Source of the DNA: Streptomyces cynarae
GTDB lineage: Bacteria > Actinomycetota > Actinomycetes > Streptomycetales > Streptomycetaceae
Direction: 5' to 3'
Length of the DNA: 64,000 nt
Assembly (NCBI RefSeq): GCF_025642135.1
Contig: NZ_CP106793.1
Coordinates: 4,530,001 to 4,594,000 of the forward strand
Numbering within the stretch: the stretch's first letter is position 1; each line of letters starts with the position of its first letter. Made by a program: the position numbers and the translations under genes. Of the stretch, positions 9,981 to 23,898 are shown one piece after another. The notes under the pieces are model-generated. The model did not search any database and was not told where the DNA came from. It saw only the letters and a program-made list of their open reading frames with translations.

Positions 9981-10510
9981 GCACCGACGAGCCCACACCG
10001 AAGAAGGCGCCGGAGCTGTCCGGCGTGGACCTCGCGCGCGTGGCGCTGCGGGCCGCGAAGGAGCAGGCACGCGCGCGGGGCGAGGCGGCGCAGCAGAAGA
10101 GGCAGGCGCGCAGCGGCGGTCTGCGCTCCGGCGCGCGCGGCGACCGCCGCGACCCCCTGCCGCTCGGTGCGGCGATCAACCGGCTGATCGCCGAGCGGGG
10201 CTGGGAGACCCCGGCCGCGGTGGGCGGGGTGATGGGCCGCTGGCCGCAGATCGTCGGCGAGGACCTCGCCCGCCACTGCGTTCCGCAGACGTACGACGAG
10301 GACGAGCGGGTCCTGGTCGTGCGGTGCGACTCCACGGCGTGGGCGACGCAGCTGCGCCTGCTGGCCCCGCAGCTGGTGGCGCGGCTCAACGAGGACCTGG
10401 GGCACGGCACGGTCCGGCTGATCAAGGTCCAGGGCCCCGGCGGTCCCGCCCCCCGCTTCGGCCCGTTGCGCGCGCCGGGGAGCTCAGGGCCCGGGGACAC
10501 CTACGGGTGA
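9977..10510 (+). CDS. dciA: DciA-family (DUF721) replicative helicase loader
   Basis: 177-aa protein with an Ala/Arg/Lys-rich disordered N-terminus (about residues 1-55) and a DUF721 domain (about 60-150) containing [25 protein letters not shown] and [21 protein letters not shown]. DciA loads or stimulates DnaB in bacteria without DnaC; the mycobacterial homologue sits at the same recF-gyrB position. It overlaps recF by 4 bp. The function here is inferred from family and context. Confidence 0.88.
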   Translation: MSTDEPTPKKAPELSGVDLARVALRAAKEQARARGEAAQQKRQARSGGLRSGARGDRRDPLPLGAAINRLIAERGWETPAAVGGVMGRWPQIVGEDLARHCVPQTYDEDERVLVVRCDSTAWATQLRLLAPQLVARLNEDLGHGTVRLIKVQGPGGPAPRFGPLRAPGSSGPGDTYG

Positions 10511-12958
<2,448 letters not shown>

Positions 12959-13000
12959 GTCGGTCTCAGCTGACCGCACCAGGAAGGATCCTCACCAGCA

Positions 13001-15595
<2,595 letters not shown>

Positions 15596-15613
15596 CACGA
15601 GGAGTGAGTCAGC

Positions 15614-16324
15614 GTGAGCGGAGCCACGGGCGCCGGATCGACCGGTATGGACACGGACGGCGGCGGCCGTGGCTCCGCCGCGGAAGCGACAGATCCGCAC
15701 ACGACGAATCTGAAGGCGATCAAGCCGCCCGCGACCGACTCGCCCTCGCCCGACCCGCAGCAGAAGCCCGGATCCGGCTCGACCGCCGGCGCCGCGCAGC
15801 CCGCCCCCGGCGCACAGCCGGGGGCGTCCCCGCTGCCCGGAGAGCGTCGGCAGCAGCAGCCCGCGGGCCCCTATCACCCGCCGCAGGCCTACCAGACCCA
15901 GGCTCCCGCCGGTGCCGTACGCCGCCCCCGCACCGGGGCGGGCACGATGCCCCGCACCCGCAAGGCACGCCTGCGCGTGGCCAAGGCAGACCCGTGGTCG
16001 GTGATGAAGGTCAGCTTCCTGCTCTCCATCGCGCTCGGCATCTGCACGATCGTGGCCTCCGCGGTGCTGTGGATGGTCATGGACGCGATGGGCGTCTTCT
16101 CCACGGTCGGCGGCACGATCTCGGAGGCCACCGGCTCGAACGAGTCGAACGGCTTCGACCTGCAATCGTTCCTGTCCCTGCCGCACGTCCTGACGTTCAC
16201 CACGATCATCGCGGTCATCGACGTCGTCCTGGCGACGGCCCTCGCGACGCTCGGCGCCTTCATCTACAACCTGTCGGCCGGCTTCGTGGGCGGCATCGAA
16301 CTGACGCTGGCGGAGGACGAGTAG
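15614..16324 (+). CDS. DUF3566 transmembrane protein
   Basis: 236-aa protein with a 115-residue disordered N-terminus rich in Pro, Gly and Ala, then a DUF3566 domain with two membrane segments (about residues 138-160 and 190-225). The GTG start follows GAGGAG. Actinobacteria conserve this gene directly after gyrA, but its function is unknown. It is 18 bp from gyrA, so probably co-transcribed. Confidence 0.88.
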   Translation: MSGATGAGSTGMDTDGGGRGSAAEATDPHTTNLKAIKPPATDSPSPDPQQKPGSGSTAGAAQPAPGAQPGASPLPGERRQQQPAGPYHPPQAYQTQAPAGAVRRPRTGAGTMPRTRKARLRVAKADPWSVMKVSFLLSIALGICTIVASAVLWMVMDAMGVFSTVGGTISEATGSNESNGFDLQSFLSLPHVLTFTTIIAVIDVVLATALATLGAFIYNLSAGFVGGIELTLAEDE

Positions 16325-16379
16325 ACACCGCCCTCGCGCTCTCGCGGAGGCCCGGGAGCCCGCCCGCCGGGTATCGATT

Positions 16380-16408
16380 TTGGGACTTCCCACCTGGTGC
16401 GCTAATCT
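16380..16408 (+). promoter_or_regulatory. Putative tRNA-Ile promoter
   Basis: TTGGGA (16380-16385) and TAATCT (16403-16408), spaced 17 bp, lie 40 bp upstream of the tRNA-Ile gene and fit a vegetative promoter. Confidence 0.6.
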
Positions 16409-16448
16409 TCAGGGGTCAGCGCGCGGGAGACACACCGCAGAGCGCGGC

Positions 16449-16525
16449 GGGGCTATAGCTCAGTTGGTTAGAGCGCATCCCTGATAAGGATGAGGCCACA
16501 GGTTCAAATCCTGTTAGCCCCACCA
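16449..16525 (+). tRNA. tRNA-Ile (anticodon GAT)
   Basis: 77-nt cloverleaf including an encoded CCA end. The acceptor stem is GGGGCTA/TAGCCCC, the anticodon loop CTGATAA gives GAT at 16483-16485, and the T arm contains GGTTCAAATCC. Its 3' end is also the left boundary of a 55-bp direct repeat copied at 18535. Confidence 0.98.
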
Positions 16526-16574
16526 GCGAGAAGACCCCCAACCGATCATGGTTGGGGGTCTTTGACATCTACGG
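16520..16574 (+). repeat. Left copy of 55-bp imperfect direct repeat at tRNA-Ile 3' end
   Basis: Begins in the tRNA-Ile 3' end and covers the following hairpin. The first 20 bases (CCACCAGCGAGAAGACCCCC) are identical to 18535-18554, and the block ending in TCTACGG also matches at the same spacing. About 45 of 55 positions agree, with differences mainly inside the hairpin. A tRNA 3' end is a common attachment site for integrating elements. Confidence 0.75.
16533..16563 (+). terminator. tRNA-Ile terminator
   Basis: An 11-bp stem (GACCCCCAACC with GGTTGGGGGTC) and a 6-nt loop followed by TTT form an intrinsic terminator 7 bp after the tRNA. Confidence 0.88.
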
Positions 16575-16580
16575 CTGACA

Positions 16581-16847
16581 TCAGCCGATGAGTAGATCTT
16601 CCAGCAGCTCGGCGAGCACAGCCACTTTGGCGCGAGCCTCGAAGATCATGGCCCCAACGTCGTGCTTGGCGGGCAGGCCCACAGACTGCCCGACGCGCCG
16701 GAAGCTTACGGGACCGTGATCACTCGCGCCGAAGCAGCTCCTGGCCAAAGTCGTTCCGCCGACGTTGCAGGGCAATGTGCAGGTAGGTCCTGCGCTCTTG
16801 ACCCGTGGGCGGCACTCGCCGCAAGCCAGCCGGTGACATCGTGTCAT
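16581..16847 (-). pseudogene. Decayed gene fragments downstream of tRNA-Ile
   Basis: A minus-strand reading ends in a protein-like stretch (GLPAKHDVGAMIFEARAKVA followed by LAELLEDLLIG and a stop). Just upstream, in a different frame, is another protein-like stretch (RRTYLHIALQRRRNDFGQEL, then a stop at 16720). Both have ordered helical composition unlike chance frames, and no single frame joins them. They look like remains of one or two genes inside the direct-repeat-bounded segment. I do not recognise the family. Confidence 0.4.
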
Positions 16848-16969
16848 ATCGCATCAAATAACCCATCCACGCATAAGCTGGCGCGCGATCACAGTGAGTG
16901 ACAGCTGCTTGCTTTCGGTCCATCGGTGCAGCCGATGGCAAGCCACACCAACGTGCGAGGGAGGTGCCG

Positions 16970-18499
16970 GTGATCAGGCGCGAGAGAAGACAGAGCGGCG
17001 CGTATCGTGGGCCGGAGCCCGAGAAGAGCGGGATTCGGCCGTGGCCGTGGGCGTGGGTGCGGGTCTGCATGGCGGGGCTGGCCATCTTGGCGGGGTTGGC
17101 CTTGCCGGCCGTCGTCCCGTCTCCGGCCTGGGCTGCGCCAGGCCCGAACGCCTACGTCGCCAACTTGGGCTCGAACGATGTGTCGGCCATTGACACGGCC
17201 ACCAACACGGTCATCGCCACCATCCCCGTCGGCTCCAGTCCGTGGGGTGTCGCGGTCACCCCGGACGGTAAGCACGCCTACGTCACCAACTCGATCTCGG
17301 GCACTGTGTCGGTGATCGATACGGCCACGAACACGGTCATCGCCACCATCACCGGCTTCACCAGTCCGAGGGGCGTGGCGGTCAGCCCGGACGGCACGCG
17401 CGCCTACGTCACCAACGGGTTCTCGGGCACGGGCACTGTGTCGGTGATCGATACCGCCACCAACACGATCACCGCCACCATCCCCGTCGGCTCCGCCCCG
17501 CGGAGTGTGGCGTTCACCCCGGACGGCGCGCACGCCTACGTCACCAACTTCCTCTCGGACACGGTGTCGGTGATCGATACCGCCACGAACATGGTCATCG
17601 CCACCATCAATGTCGGTGTCGGCTCCCAGCCGGATGGGGTGGCGGTCAGCCCGAACGGCACGCGCGCCTACGTCACCAACTCGGGCACGGGCACTGTGTC
17701 GGTGATCGATACGGCCAGCAACACGGTCATCGCCACCATTGGCGTCGGCGCCAGCCCGCGAGGGGTGGCGTTCACCCCGGACGGCACGCGCGCCTACGTC
17801 GCCAACTCGGGGGGTTCGAGCAATGTGTCGGTGATCGATACCGCCACGAACACGGTCATCGCCACGATCACCGGTTTCACCGGCCCGCGGGGAGTTGCGA
17901 TCACCCGGGACGGCACGCGCGTTTACGTCACCAACACGGACGCGAGCAACGTGTCGGTGATCGATACGGCCAGCAACACGGTCACCGCCACCGTCGGTGT
18001 CGGTGCCAACCCGCTCGGTATCGCGATCGCCCCGAGCCCGGGGCCCTCCTTGACCATCGCCAAGAGCCACACCGGGGACTTCATCCCAGGCCGAGTGGGC
18101 ACCTACACCATCACCGTCGGCAACAACGGAACCACCGCAACCGACGGCACCACGGTCACCGTGCATGACACCGTCCCGGCAGGGCTCACCGCCCTCAGCA
18201 TCGCAGGCCGCGGATGGCGCTGCACCCTGTCCACCCTCACCTGCACCCGCAGTGACGTGCTGGCCGTCGGGAGCACCTACCCGGCCATCACCCTGAGGGT
18301 CCGCGTCGCCCGCACCGCCACCGGCACGGTCACCAACACCGTCACCGTCACCGGAGGCGGCGACACCACCACCCACACCGCCACCGACCCCACCACCATC
18401 GACCCCGACCATCACAAGCCGGATCACCACGAGCCGGGCCACCACGAGCCGGGCCACCACGAGCCGGGGTACGACGAGGCCCAAGGCAAGAAGAAGTAA
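16970..18499 (+). CDS. Secreted seven-bladed YVTN propeller protein with DUF11 domain and His-rich tail
   Basis: 509 aa from a GTG placed 5 nt after GAGGGAGG; an upstream in-frame start lacks a ribosome site. An N-terminal signal sequence has a basic region, a hydrophobic core and a likely cleavage after AWA. Seven YVTN repeats of about 43 residues follow (each with AYVTN, VSVIDTATNTV and a PDGTR turn), giving one seven-bladed propeller. Then comes a DUF11-type Ig-like domain (LTIAKSHTGDFIPGRVGTYT onward). The end is a DHHKPDHHEPG-type tail with three identical HHEPG units and a Lys finish; there is no sortase motif. Extracellular binding or metal capture is an inference. The gene sits alone between the 55-bp repeats. 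Confidence 0.8.
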   Translation: MIRRERRQSGAYRGPEPEKSGIRPWPWAWVRVCMAGLAILAGLALPAVVPSPAWAAPGPNAYVANLGSNDVSAIDTATNTVIATIPVGSSPWGVAVTPDGKHAYVTNSISGTVSVIDTATNTVIATITGFTSPRGVAVSPDGTRAYVTNGFSGTGTVSVIDTATNTITATIPVGSAPRSVAFTPDGAHAYVTNFLSDTVSVIDTATNMVIATINVGVGSQPDGVAVSPNGTRAYVTNSGTGTVSVIDTASNTVIATIGVGASPRGVAFTPDGTRAYVANSGGSSNVSVIDTATNTVIATITGFTGPRGVAITRDGTRVYVTNTDASNVSVIDTASNTVTATVGVGANPLGIAIAPSPGPSLTIAKSHTGDFIPGRVGTYTITVGNNGTTATDGTTVTVHDTVPAGLTALSIAGRGWRCTLSTLTCTRSDVLAVGSTYPAITLRVRVARTATGTVTNTVTVTGGGDTTTHTATDPTTIDPDHHKPDHHEPGHHEPGHHEPGYDEAQGKKK

Positions 18500-18534
18500 C
18501 CCACACTCAGGAAGCCCCCTTCCTGCGGTTCCAG

Positions 18535-18589
18535 CCACCAGCGAGAAGACCCCCGGTCCACCAGGGCCGGGGGTCTTTGGCGTCTACGG
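18535..18589 (+). repeat. Right copy of 55-bp imperfect direct repeat
   Basis: Partner of 16520-16574. It starts with the same 20 bases, including the CCA-like end of a tRNA, but no complete tRNA precedes it; only a GGTTC-like T-arm fragment is visible at 18527-18531. It contains its own hairpin. The segment between the copies is 1,960 bp. Confidence 0.72.
18548..18578 (+). terminator. Terminator after the YVTN gene
   Basis: GACCCCCGG pairs with CCGGGGGTC across an 11-nt loop, followed by TTT. It lies inside the right direct repeat and would end transcription of the propeller gene. Confidence 0.8.
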
Positions 18590-18798
18590 ATGGAAGCGTC
18601 GTCCGGGCGGCCTGTGCCTTTCGCAGGCATGGTCGGCGGTGTCCGCCTTTCGGCCGGCGGGAGCCGTGCCGGGGCATGGAAAGGCCCGACCGCCGGCGAC
18701 GGGGGATGCACCGGCGATCGGGCTATGGCCAAGGGTAACAAGGTCATTTGTGCGGCGGGGGGCGACTGTGCGACGGCGACCCGGGGTTGTGATCCGGA

Positions 18799-21700
18799 TC
18801 ACTGTCGACCGCACGGGGGGTCGTACGAGAGGCGGGGCAGGTACTCCTGCCATTTCTCCGGCGTCAGAACGCCCCGCGTGGTCGAGCAGATGCGGCGGAC
18901 GGCCTGGTCGACGTCCAGGTTCCACAGCCGGACGGTGTCCGCGCCGCTCGACACCCCGAGCAGGTGACTGGCGGGGCTGAAGGAGAGGAAGTTGCCGGTC
19001 TTGGCGTTGGGGCTCATCGACTGGCCGATGGGGGAGGCCTTGTCCGGGTCGGTGACGTTCCACAGCCGCACGGTGTTGTCGTTGCCACCGCTGGCCAGCC
19101 GGTGCCCGTCCGGGCTGAACGTCAGTGACACGACCGCCTCGGTGTGGCCGGTGAGGGCGTTGCCCAGCCGGGTGGTGTGGAGCGGGTCGGTGACGTTCCA
19201 CAGCCGGACCGTGTCGTCGTCGCTGCCGCTGGCCAGTGTGTGGCCGTCCGGGCTGTAGGCGAGCGTGTTGATCGGGCCCAGATGCCCGGTGAGCGGCGAG
19301 CCGAGCGATCGCGGGCGCCGGGGGTCGGTGACGTTCCACAGCCGCACGGTCCCGTCGGCGCTGCCGCTTGCGAGGGTGTGGCCGTCGGGGCTGTAGGCGA
19401 GGGCGTTGACGTAGCCGGTGTGGCCGGTGAGGGGCTTGCCGAGGCGGCGTGGGCGGGACGGGTCGGTGATGTCCAGCAGCTGGATGGTGCGGTCGTCGTA
19501 GTCGACGGCCAGTGTGTGCCCGTCGGGGCTGAGCGCCAGCGCGTCGGCGCCCGCGTACCGGGTCCGCAGCGGGACGGGCGGGCCGTAGGAGACCGGACGG
19601 GCGGGATCGGCGACGTTCCACAGCTGGACCGTGTTGCCGGTCCCGGTCAGGACGGCGAGGGTGCGGCCGTCGGGTGAGAACACCATTGACCGCAGGTCGC
19701 GCTCCCCGGTCGTGAAGGGCTTGCCCAGTGCCACGGGCCGCTCGGGGTCCGTCACGTTCCACAGCCGGATCCTGCTGTCGCCCGCGGCGGTCGCGAGGAC
19801 CTTCCCGTCCGGGCTGAACGCGCCGATCCGGCCGATCATGTCAGACCGCCGTATCGACCACAGCCGTACCTTGCTGTCGCCGCTGCCGGTGGCGAGGGTG
19901 TGCCCGTCGGGGCTGAAGCCGAGGGCGTACATCTCGCCGCTGCTGCCCGCGAGCGGTTCGCCGACCTGCGACGGGTAGGCCGGGTTGCTGACGTTCCACA
20001 GGGTCGCCGTGCTGTCCGCGCTGGCCGCGGCGATCAGGGACCCGTCCGGACTGAAGGCCACGGACCACACCGGGCCGGTGTGGCCGGTCAGGGGCTCGCC
20101 GAGGGAGCGGGGGTTCCGCAGGTCGGTGACGTTCCACAGGCGGACGGTGTCGTCCGCGCTGCCGCTGGCGAGGGTCCTGCCGTCCGGGCTGAAGGCCACG
20201 GAGTGCACGGTATGGGTGTGGCCGGTCAGGGGCGCGCCGAGGGAGTGCGGGTTCCGCGGGTCGGTGACGTCCCAGAGCCGGACCGTGGTGTCGTCGCCAC
20301 CGGACGCCAGTGTCTTCCCGTCGGGGCTGAACGCGATGGACCTTACGGCGTCGGTGTGGCCGGTCAGCCTGGTGAGCGAGACCGGATGCCGGGGGTCGGT
20401 GACCTTCCACAGCCGTACGGTGTGATCCTCGTCGGCGGTGGCCAGCGTGTGCCCGTCCGGGCTGAAGGCGGCCAGGAAGATCGTGCCGTCGTGGCCGTTC
20501 AGGGGCTCGCCCAGGGAGCGCGGGTGTCGGGGGTCGGTGACGTCCCACAGCCGTATCGTGCCGTCGTCCCCGGCGCTGGCCAGGGTGCGGCCGTCCGGGC
20601 TGAACACCGCGCTGCTCACCCAGCTCGTGTGACCCCTGAGGGGCTTGCCCAGGGGGCGTGGGCGCGCCGGGTCCGAGACGTCCCACAGCCGGACGGTCCG
20701 GTCGTAGCTGGCGGTGGCCAGGGTCTGCCGGTCCGGGCTGAACGAGGTCAGGTAGACGGCGCCGGTGTGGCCGAGCAGCGGCGTGGCCAGCGGCGCGTTC
20801 ACGATGGAGATCAAGCGGCTGTTGGTGCCCTCGTCGTCCGGTCGCAGGCGGTGGGCCACGACGTCGATCTGGGCGGACAGCGACGGATCCGTGGACTGCA
20901 CCCGGTCCGCTTCGGCGACCACCTGCTCGAACACCGCGTCGTCCCGCTGCTGCCACGCGACCACCGACGAGCCGACCGCCAGCAGCGCCAGGACGACCAG
21001 CGCCGCCACGGCTCCCCGCCGGAGCCGGACGGTGCGCTTGCGCAGTCGGACCGAAGCGGCCAGGAACTCCACCGCGCTGCGGGTGAGGAAGGTGTCACCC
21101 GAGGACTTCGCCCAGGCATGAGCCTGCTCCAGCCGAGAACCCCGGTACAGCAGCGCGCTGTCGCGGCGGGAGTCCTCCCAGGCCCTGCCGTCCTCCTCCA
21201 GCCGCTGCCGCAGCAGGTTCCCGTTCCTGTCCTCGTCGATCCAGTCGCGCAGGCGCGGCCAGGCGTGGAGCAGCGCCTCATGGGTGATCTCCACGGTCTC
21301 CGCGTCCAGCGTCACCAGCCGGGCGCGAACCAACGCTTCGAGCGACTCCTCCGTCTTGCCGGGGTCCGTCGACTCATCAGCCAGTTGCCGCCGGGTCCCC
21401 CGCCTGCGGGTGGCCTGGGTGTCCTCGCCCAGCCGGACCAGCCTGAGCAGGAGCAGGCGCGCGGCCGTGCGGGCCGCCGGATCGAGACCGGACCAGGCCC
21501 GCTCGGCCGTCGCCGCCACCGCTCCCTGGATCCCGCCGCCGCGCGGTAGCCGGCCAGCGTCAGCCGGCCCGCCTTGCGTCGCTGCCAGGTGGCGAGCAGA
21601 GCGTGCGAGAGCAGGGGCAGCACGCCCGCGTCGTGCGCCCCGCGCGGGCCGTCGACGCTGACCTCCCGGACGATCAGCTCCGCCAGTCCCGGTTCGAGTT

Positions 21701-22802
21701 CGAGCCCCACGGCCCTGGCCGGACGCGACACCGCTTCGCGCAGCTCCGCGGTGGTCAGCGGCCCCAGCACCATGTGCCGGTGCTGGAGCGCGTCGGCCAG
21801 TTCGGGATGTCCGAGGCACTGCTCGTAGAAGTCGGCGCGTATGCCGAGGACCACAAGTACGGGGGCGATGTCACCGGCGGCGGCGGGCGAGCACGCGGCG
21901 TGCAGGAGCCGGACGAACGTGCGCCGGTCGGCCTCGTCCGAGCAGAGGGTGAACGCCTCCTCGAACTGGTCCACGATGACGACCGGGCGAGTGGCGCGGG
22001 ACGTCTCGCGCCGCGCCCAGGCCGCGACGGCCTCCCGCACCGCGTGCTCGAAGCGCCCGGTGCCGGGCTCGTCGGCCTCCGCTTCCTTTTCGGCGGACAG
22101 GACGGGGGCGAGTTCGGGGATCCGACGGGTCAGCTCCGCGAGGGGGGCGCCGCCCGGTACGAGTTGCAGCACGTCCCTGCCGCCGCGCAGGGCGGGCACC
22201 AGGCCGGCGTTCAGCAGGGAGGACTTCCCCGCTCCCGAGGCGCCCACGAGCATGACCAGGCCGCCGGTCCGCTCGGCCGCCTCGAGCTGGCCGACGAGGG
22301 CGGCCGTCCACCGCTCCCGGCCGAAGAACCACCGGGCGTCCTCCCGGCGGTAGGGAGCCAGCCCCCGGTACGGGCACACGCCACCGGGGACGGCCGGGGC
22401 GTCGGCGGAGGAACGCTCCTCGTCGTCCGTCTCCTCCTCGGTCGCCGGGGGGCGGTCGCCGACCGGGTCGGCCACCGCGCGCTCCCACAGGCGCTGCCAC
22501 TGGGCGAGGTCGTACAGGCCGGTGGACACCGGTGCGGGCCGTGAGCGCCGTGCTTCGGGGATCAGGACGTGCAGCACCGCCGCGAGGGCGGCGAACTGGG
22601 CGGGCACGTTCCTGGCCCGCCGCCAGTCGCTGATCCGCTGTGCGGACACCCGCACGGGGCGCCCTCGTTCGTCGACCCGCTGAAGCCGGACGACCGCCTC
22701 CGCCACGCGTTTGAGCGGAGGGTTGCCGGCCTCCTTGTACAGCAGGGCGAGACGTTCCGCGAAGGCCGTGCGTGCTCCCGAGTCGGAACTCAAGGTCCCC
22801 AC
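18799..22802 (-). CDS. HTH-STAND (nSTAND1) NTPase with 14 WD40 repeats, frameshifted as read
   Basis: Read as one gene of about 1,334 aa if one base is restored near 21535-21545. The N-terminal part starts at a GTG (22802). It has an HTH-like segment (about residues 45-80), a STAND domain with Walker A GASGAGKS (187-194) and Walker B VVIVDQFEEA (about 274-283), and a helical arm. After the break come a winged-helix-like part (EITHEALLHAWPRLRDWI) and one membrane segment (AVAALVVLALLAVGSSVVAW). Fourteen WD40 blades follow, each with a FSPDG turn and VRLW ending, enough for two seven-bladed propellers. The observed length of 4,004 nt is one short of a multiple of three. STAND-WD40 proteins sense signals and some act in phage defence; the role here is unknown. 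Confidence 0.82.
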
Positions 22803-23287
22803 CCCTTACTTCCACCGCACCTGACGTCCGGACCGGAAAACTCACCTTATACGGCTGACCTGCGGTTAAGTCGCCCGGGCCGTACCGGAATCTCCTCGCT
22901 GACGGCATCAACTGGCAGGATCCACGGCGCGGGAGCTAACCGACCGCGCGGTGCCCGGACAGGCCACCGGATCGGCGCTCGGCGAGACGACGTGCACTGC
23001 CGCACGTCCGCGACGCAGGCACGTCCGCGACGCGCCCCGCCTTTCCTCGACCGTGCCGGTACGGCTCGGCTCGACGCCACCACCCGGTTCGGCACCGGTC
23101 TCCACGAGGGGAGGGACCGGTGCCGGACGGTGGGGCGCGGAGAAACGCCCCCCCGATACCACCCGAGTGTCCCGGGTCGCCGTCCCCGCCACCGTACGCC
23201 ACAGCACGACACCGCACACCCCTGGATAGCTGACGGTCCGTCAGTTATGGTCTGCCCTGCCGTACCGTTTCCGAAGGGGTGGGTGCA
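22803..23287. other. 485-bp intergenic region between divergent genes
   Basis: Upstream of both the STAND-WD40 gene (minus) and the 23288 gene (plus). Apart from the operator-like palindrome at 23230-23244, no conserved protein, RNA or repeat is visible. Open frames here show no protein-like segments. Confidence 0.5.
23230..23244. promoter_or_regulatory. Operator-like inverted repeat CTGACGGTCCGTCAG
   Basis: Seven-base arms about a central T, 43 bp before the 23288 start codon. The inner 13 bases are identical to the site at 60676-60688 upstream of the acyl-CoA dehydrogenase. Size and symmetry suit a TetR-family dimer. The binding protein is not identified in the window. Confidence 0.55.
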
Positions 23288-23767
23288 GTGCAGACATTTC
23301 CGCCAAGTCCCCGGCCGCCGGGCACCCCACGGTGGGTGGCGATGTACCACCAGCCGACCACGGCCTCCTGGCGGGTGGCGGCGGAGTCGCCCCACCGCTC
23401 CGCCGTGCTGTACGCGGTCGGTGAGATGACCCAGACGGTGCGGGCGCGCGGAGACGACGTGACGGTCGCGCTGTGGGGCCCGAAGGACGGCGCCTGGCAT
23501 CTGTTCGACGCGCCGGGGGGCACGACCGCCACGGCACCGCTTCCGCGCCCCGCCCGGAGCAGCGCGGAGCCGGGCAAGCTCGCCGAACGCATGGCCGACC
23601 GCCGCCACCAGGTCCTGATGGCCGGCCTGAGCAAGGCAGGGCTGTACGACCTCACGCAGGAGGACACGGCGGTCCTCCGGGAGTTGGTGGAGCGGCTCGA
23701 CGAGCCCACGGTGCGTCGCGTCGCCCACTGGCTCGCCGCTGCCGGAGGCCAAGGGGCGTCCGTCTGA
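23288..23767 (+). CDS. Hypothetical protein, 159 aa
   Basis: GTG start about 8 nt after GAAGGGG; a GTG three codons earlier is possible. It is a soluble protein with a central beta-like segment (VTVALWGPKDGAWHLFDAPG) and a helical C-terminus (ELVERLDEPTVRRVAHWLAA). The C-terminal half resembles small regulatory-type helices, but I do not recognise the family. It is transcribed away from the STAND-WD40 gene and preceded by the CTGACGG inverted repeat. Confidence 0.65.
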   Translation: MQTFPPSPRPPGTPRWVAMYHQPTTASWRVAAESPHRSAVLYAVGEMTQTVRARGDDVTVALWGPKDGAWHLFDAPGGTTATAPLPRPARSSAEPGKLAERMADRRHQVLMAGLSKAGLYDLTQEDTAVLRELVERLDEPTVRRVAHWLAAAGGQGASV

Positions 23768-23898
23768 CGACTCCCGCCGGGCGCACGACGCCCTGCGGAA
23801 GCCCCGACGCCCCAGGCCCCAGGGCCCTCCGTCCGGCACCGCCTCGCGCGCGGAGCGCTACGGTTGCCTCTGTGCGGACGGAGAGAGAGGCGGACCGG

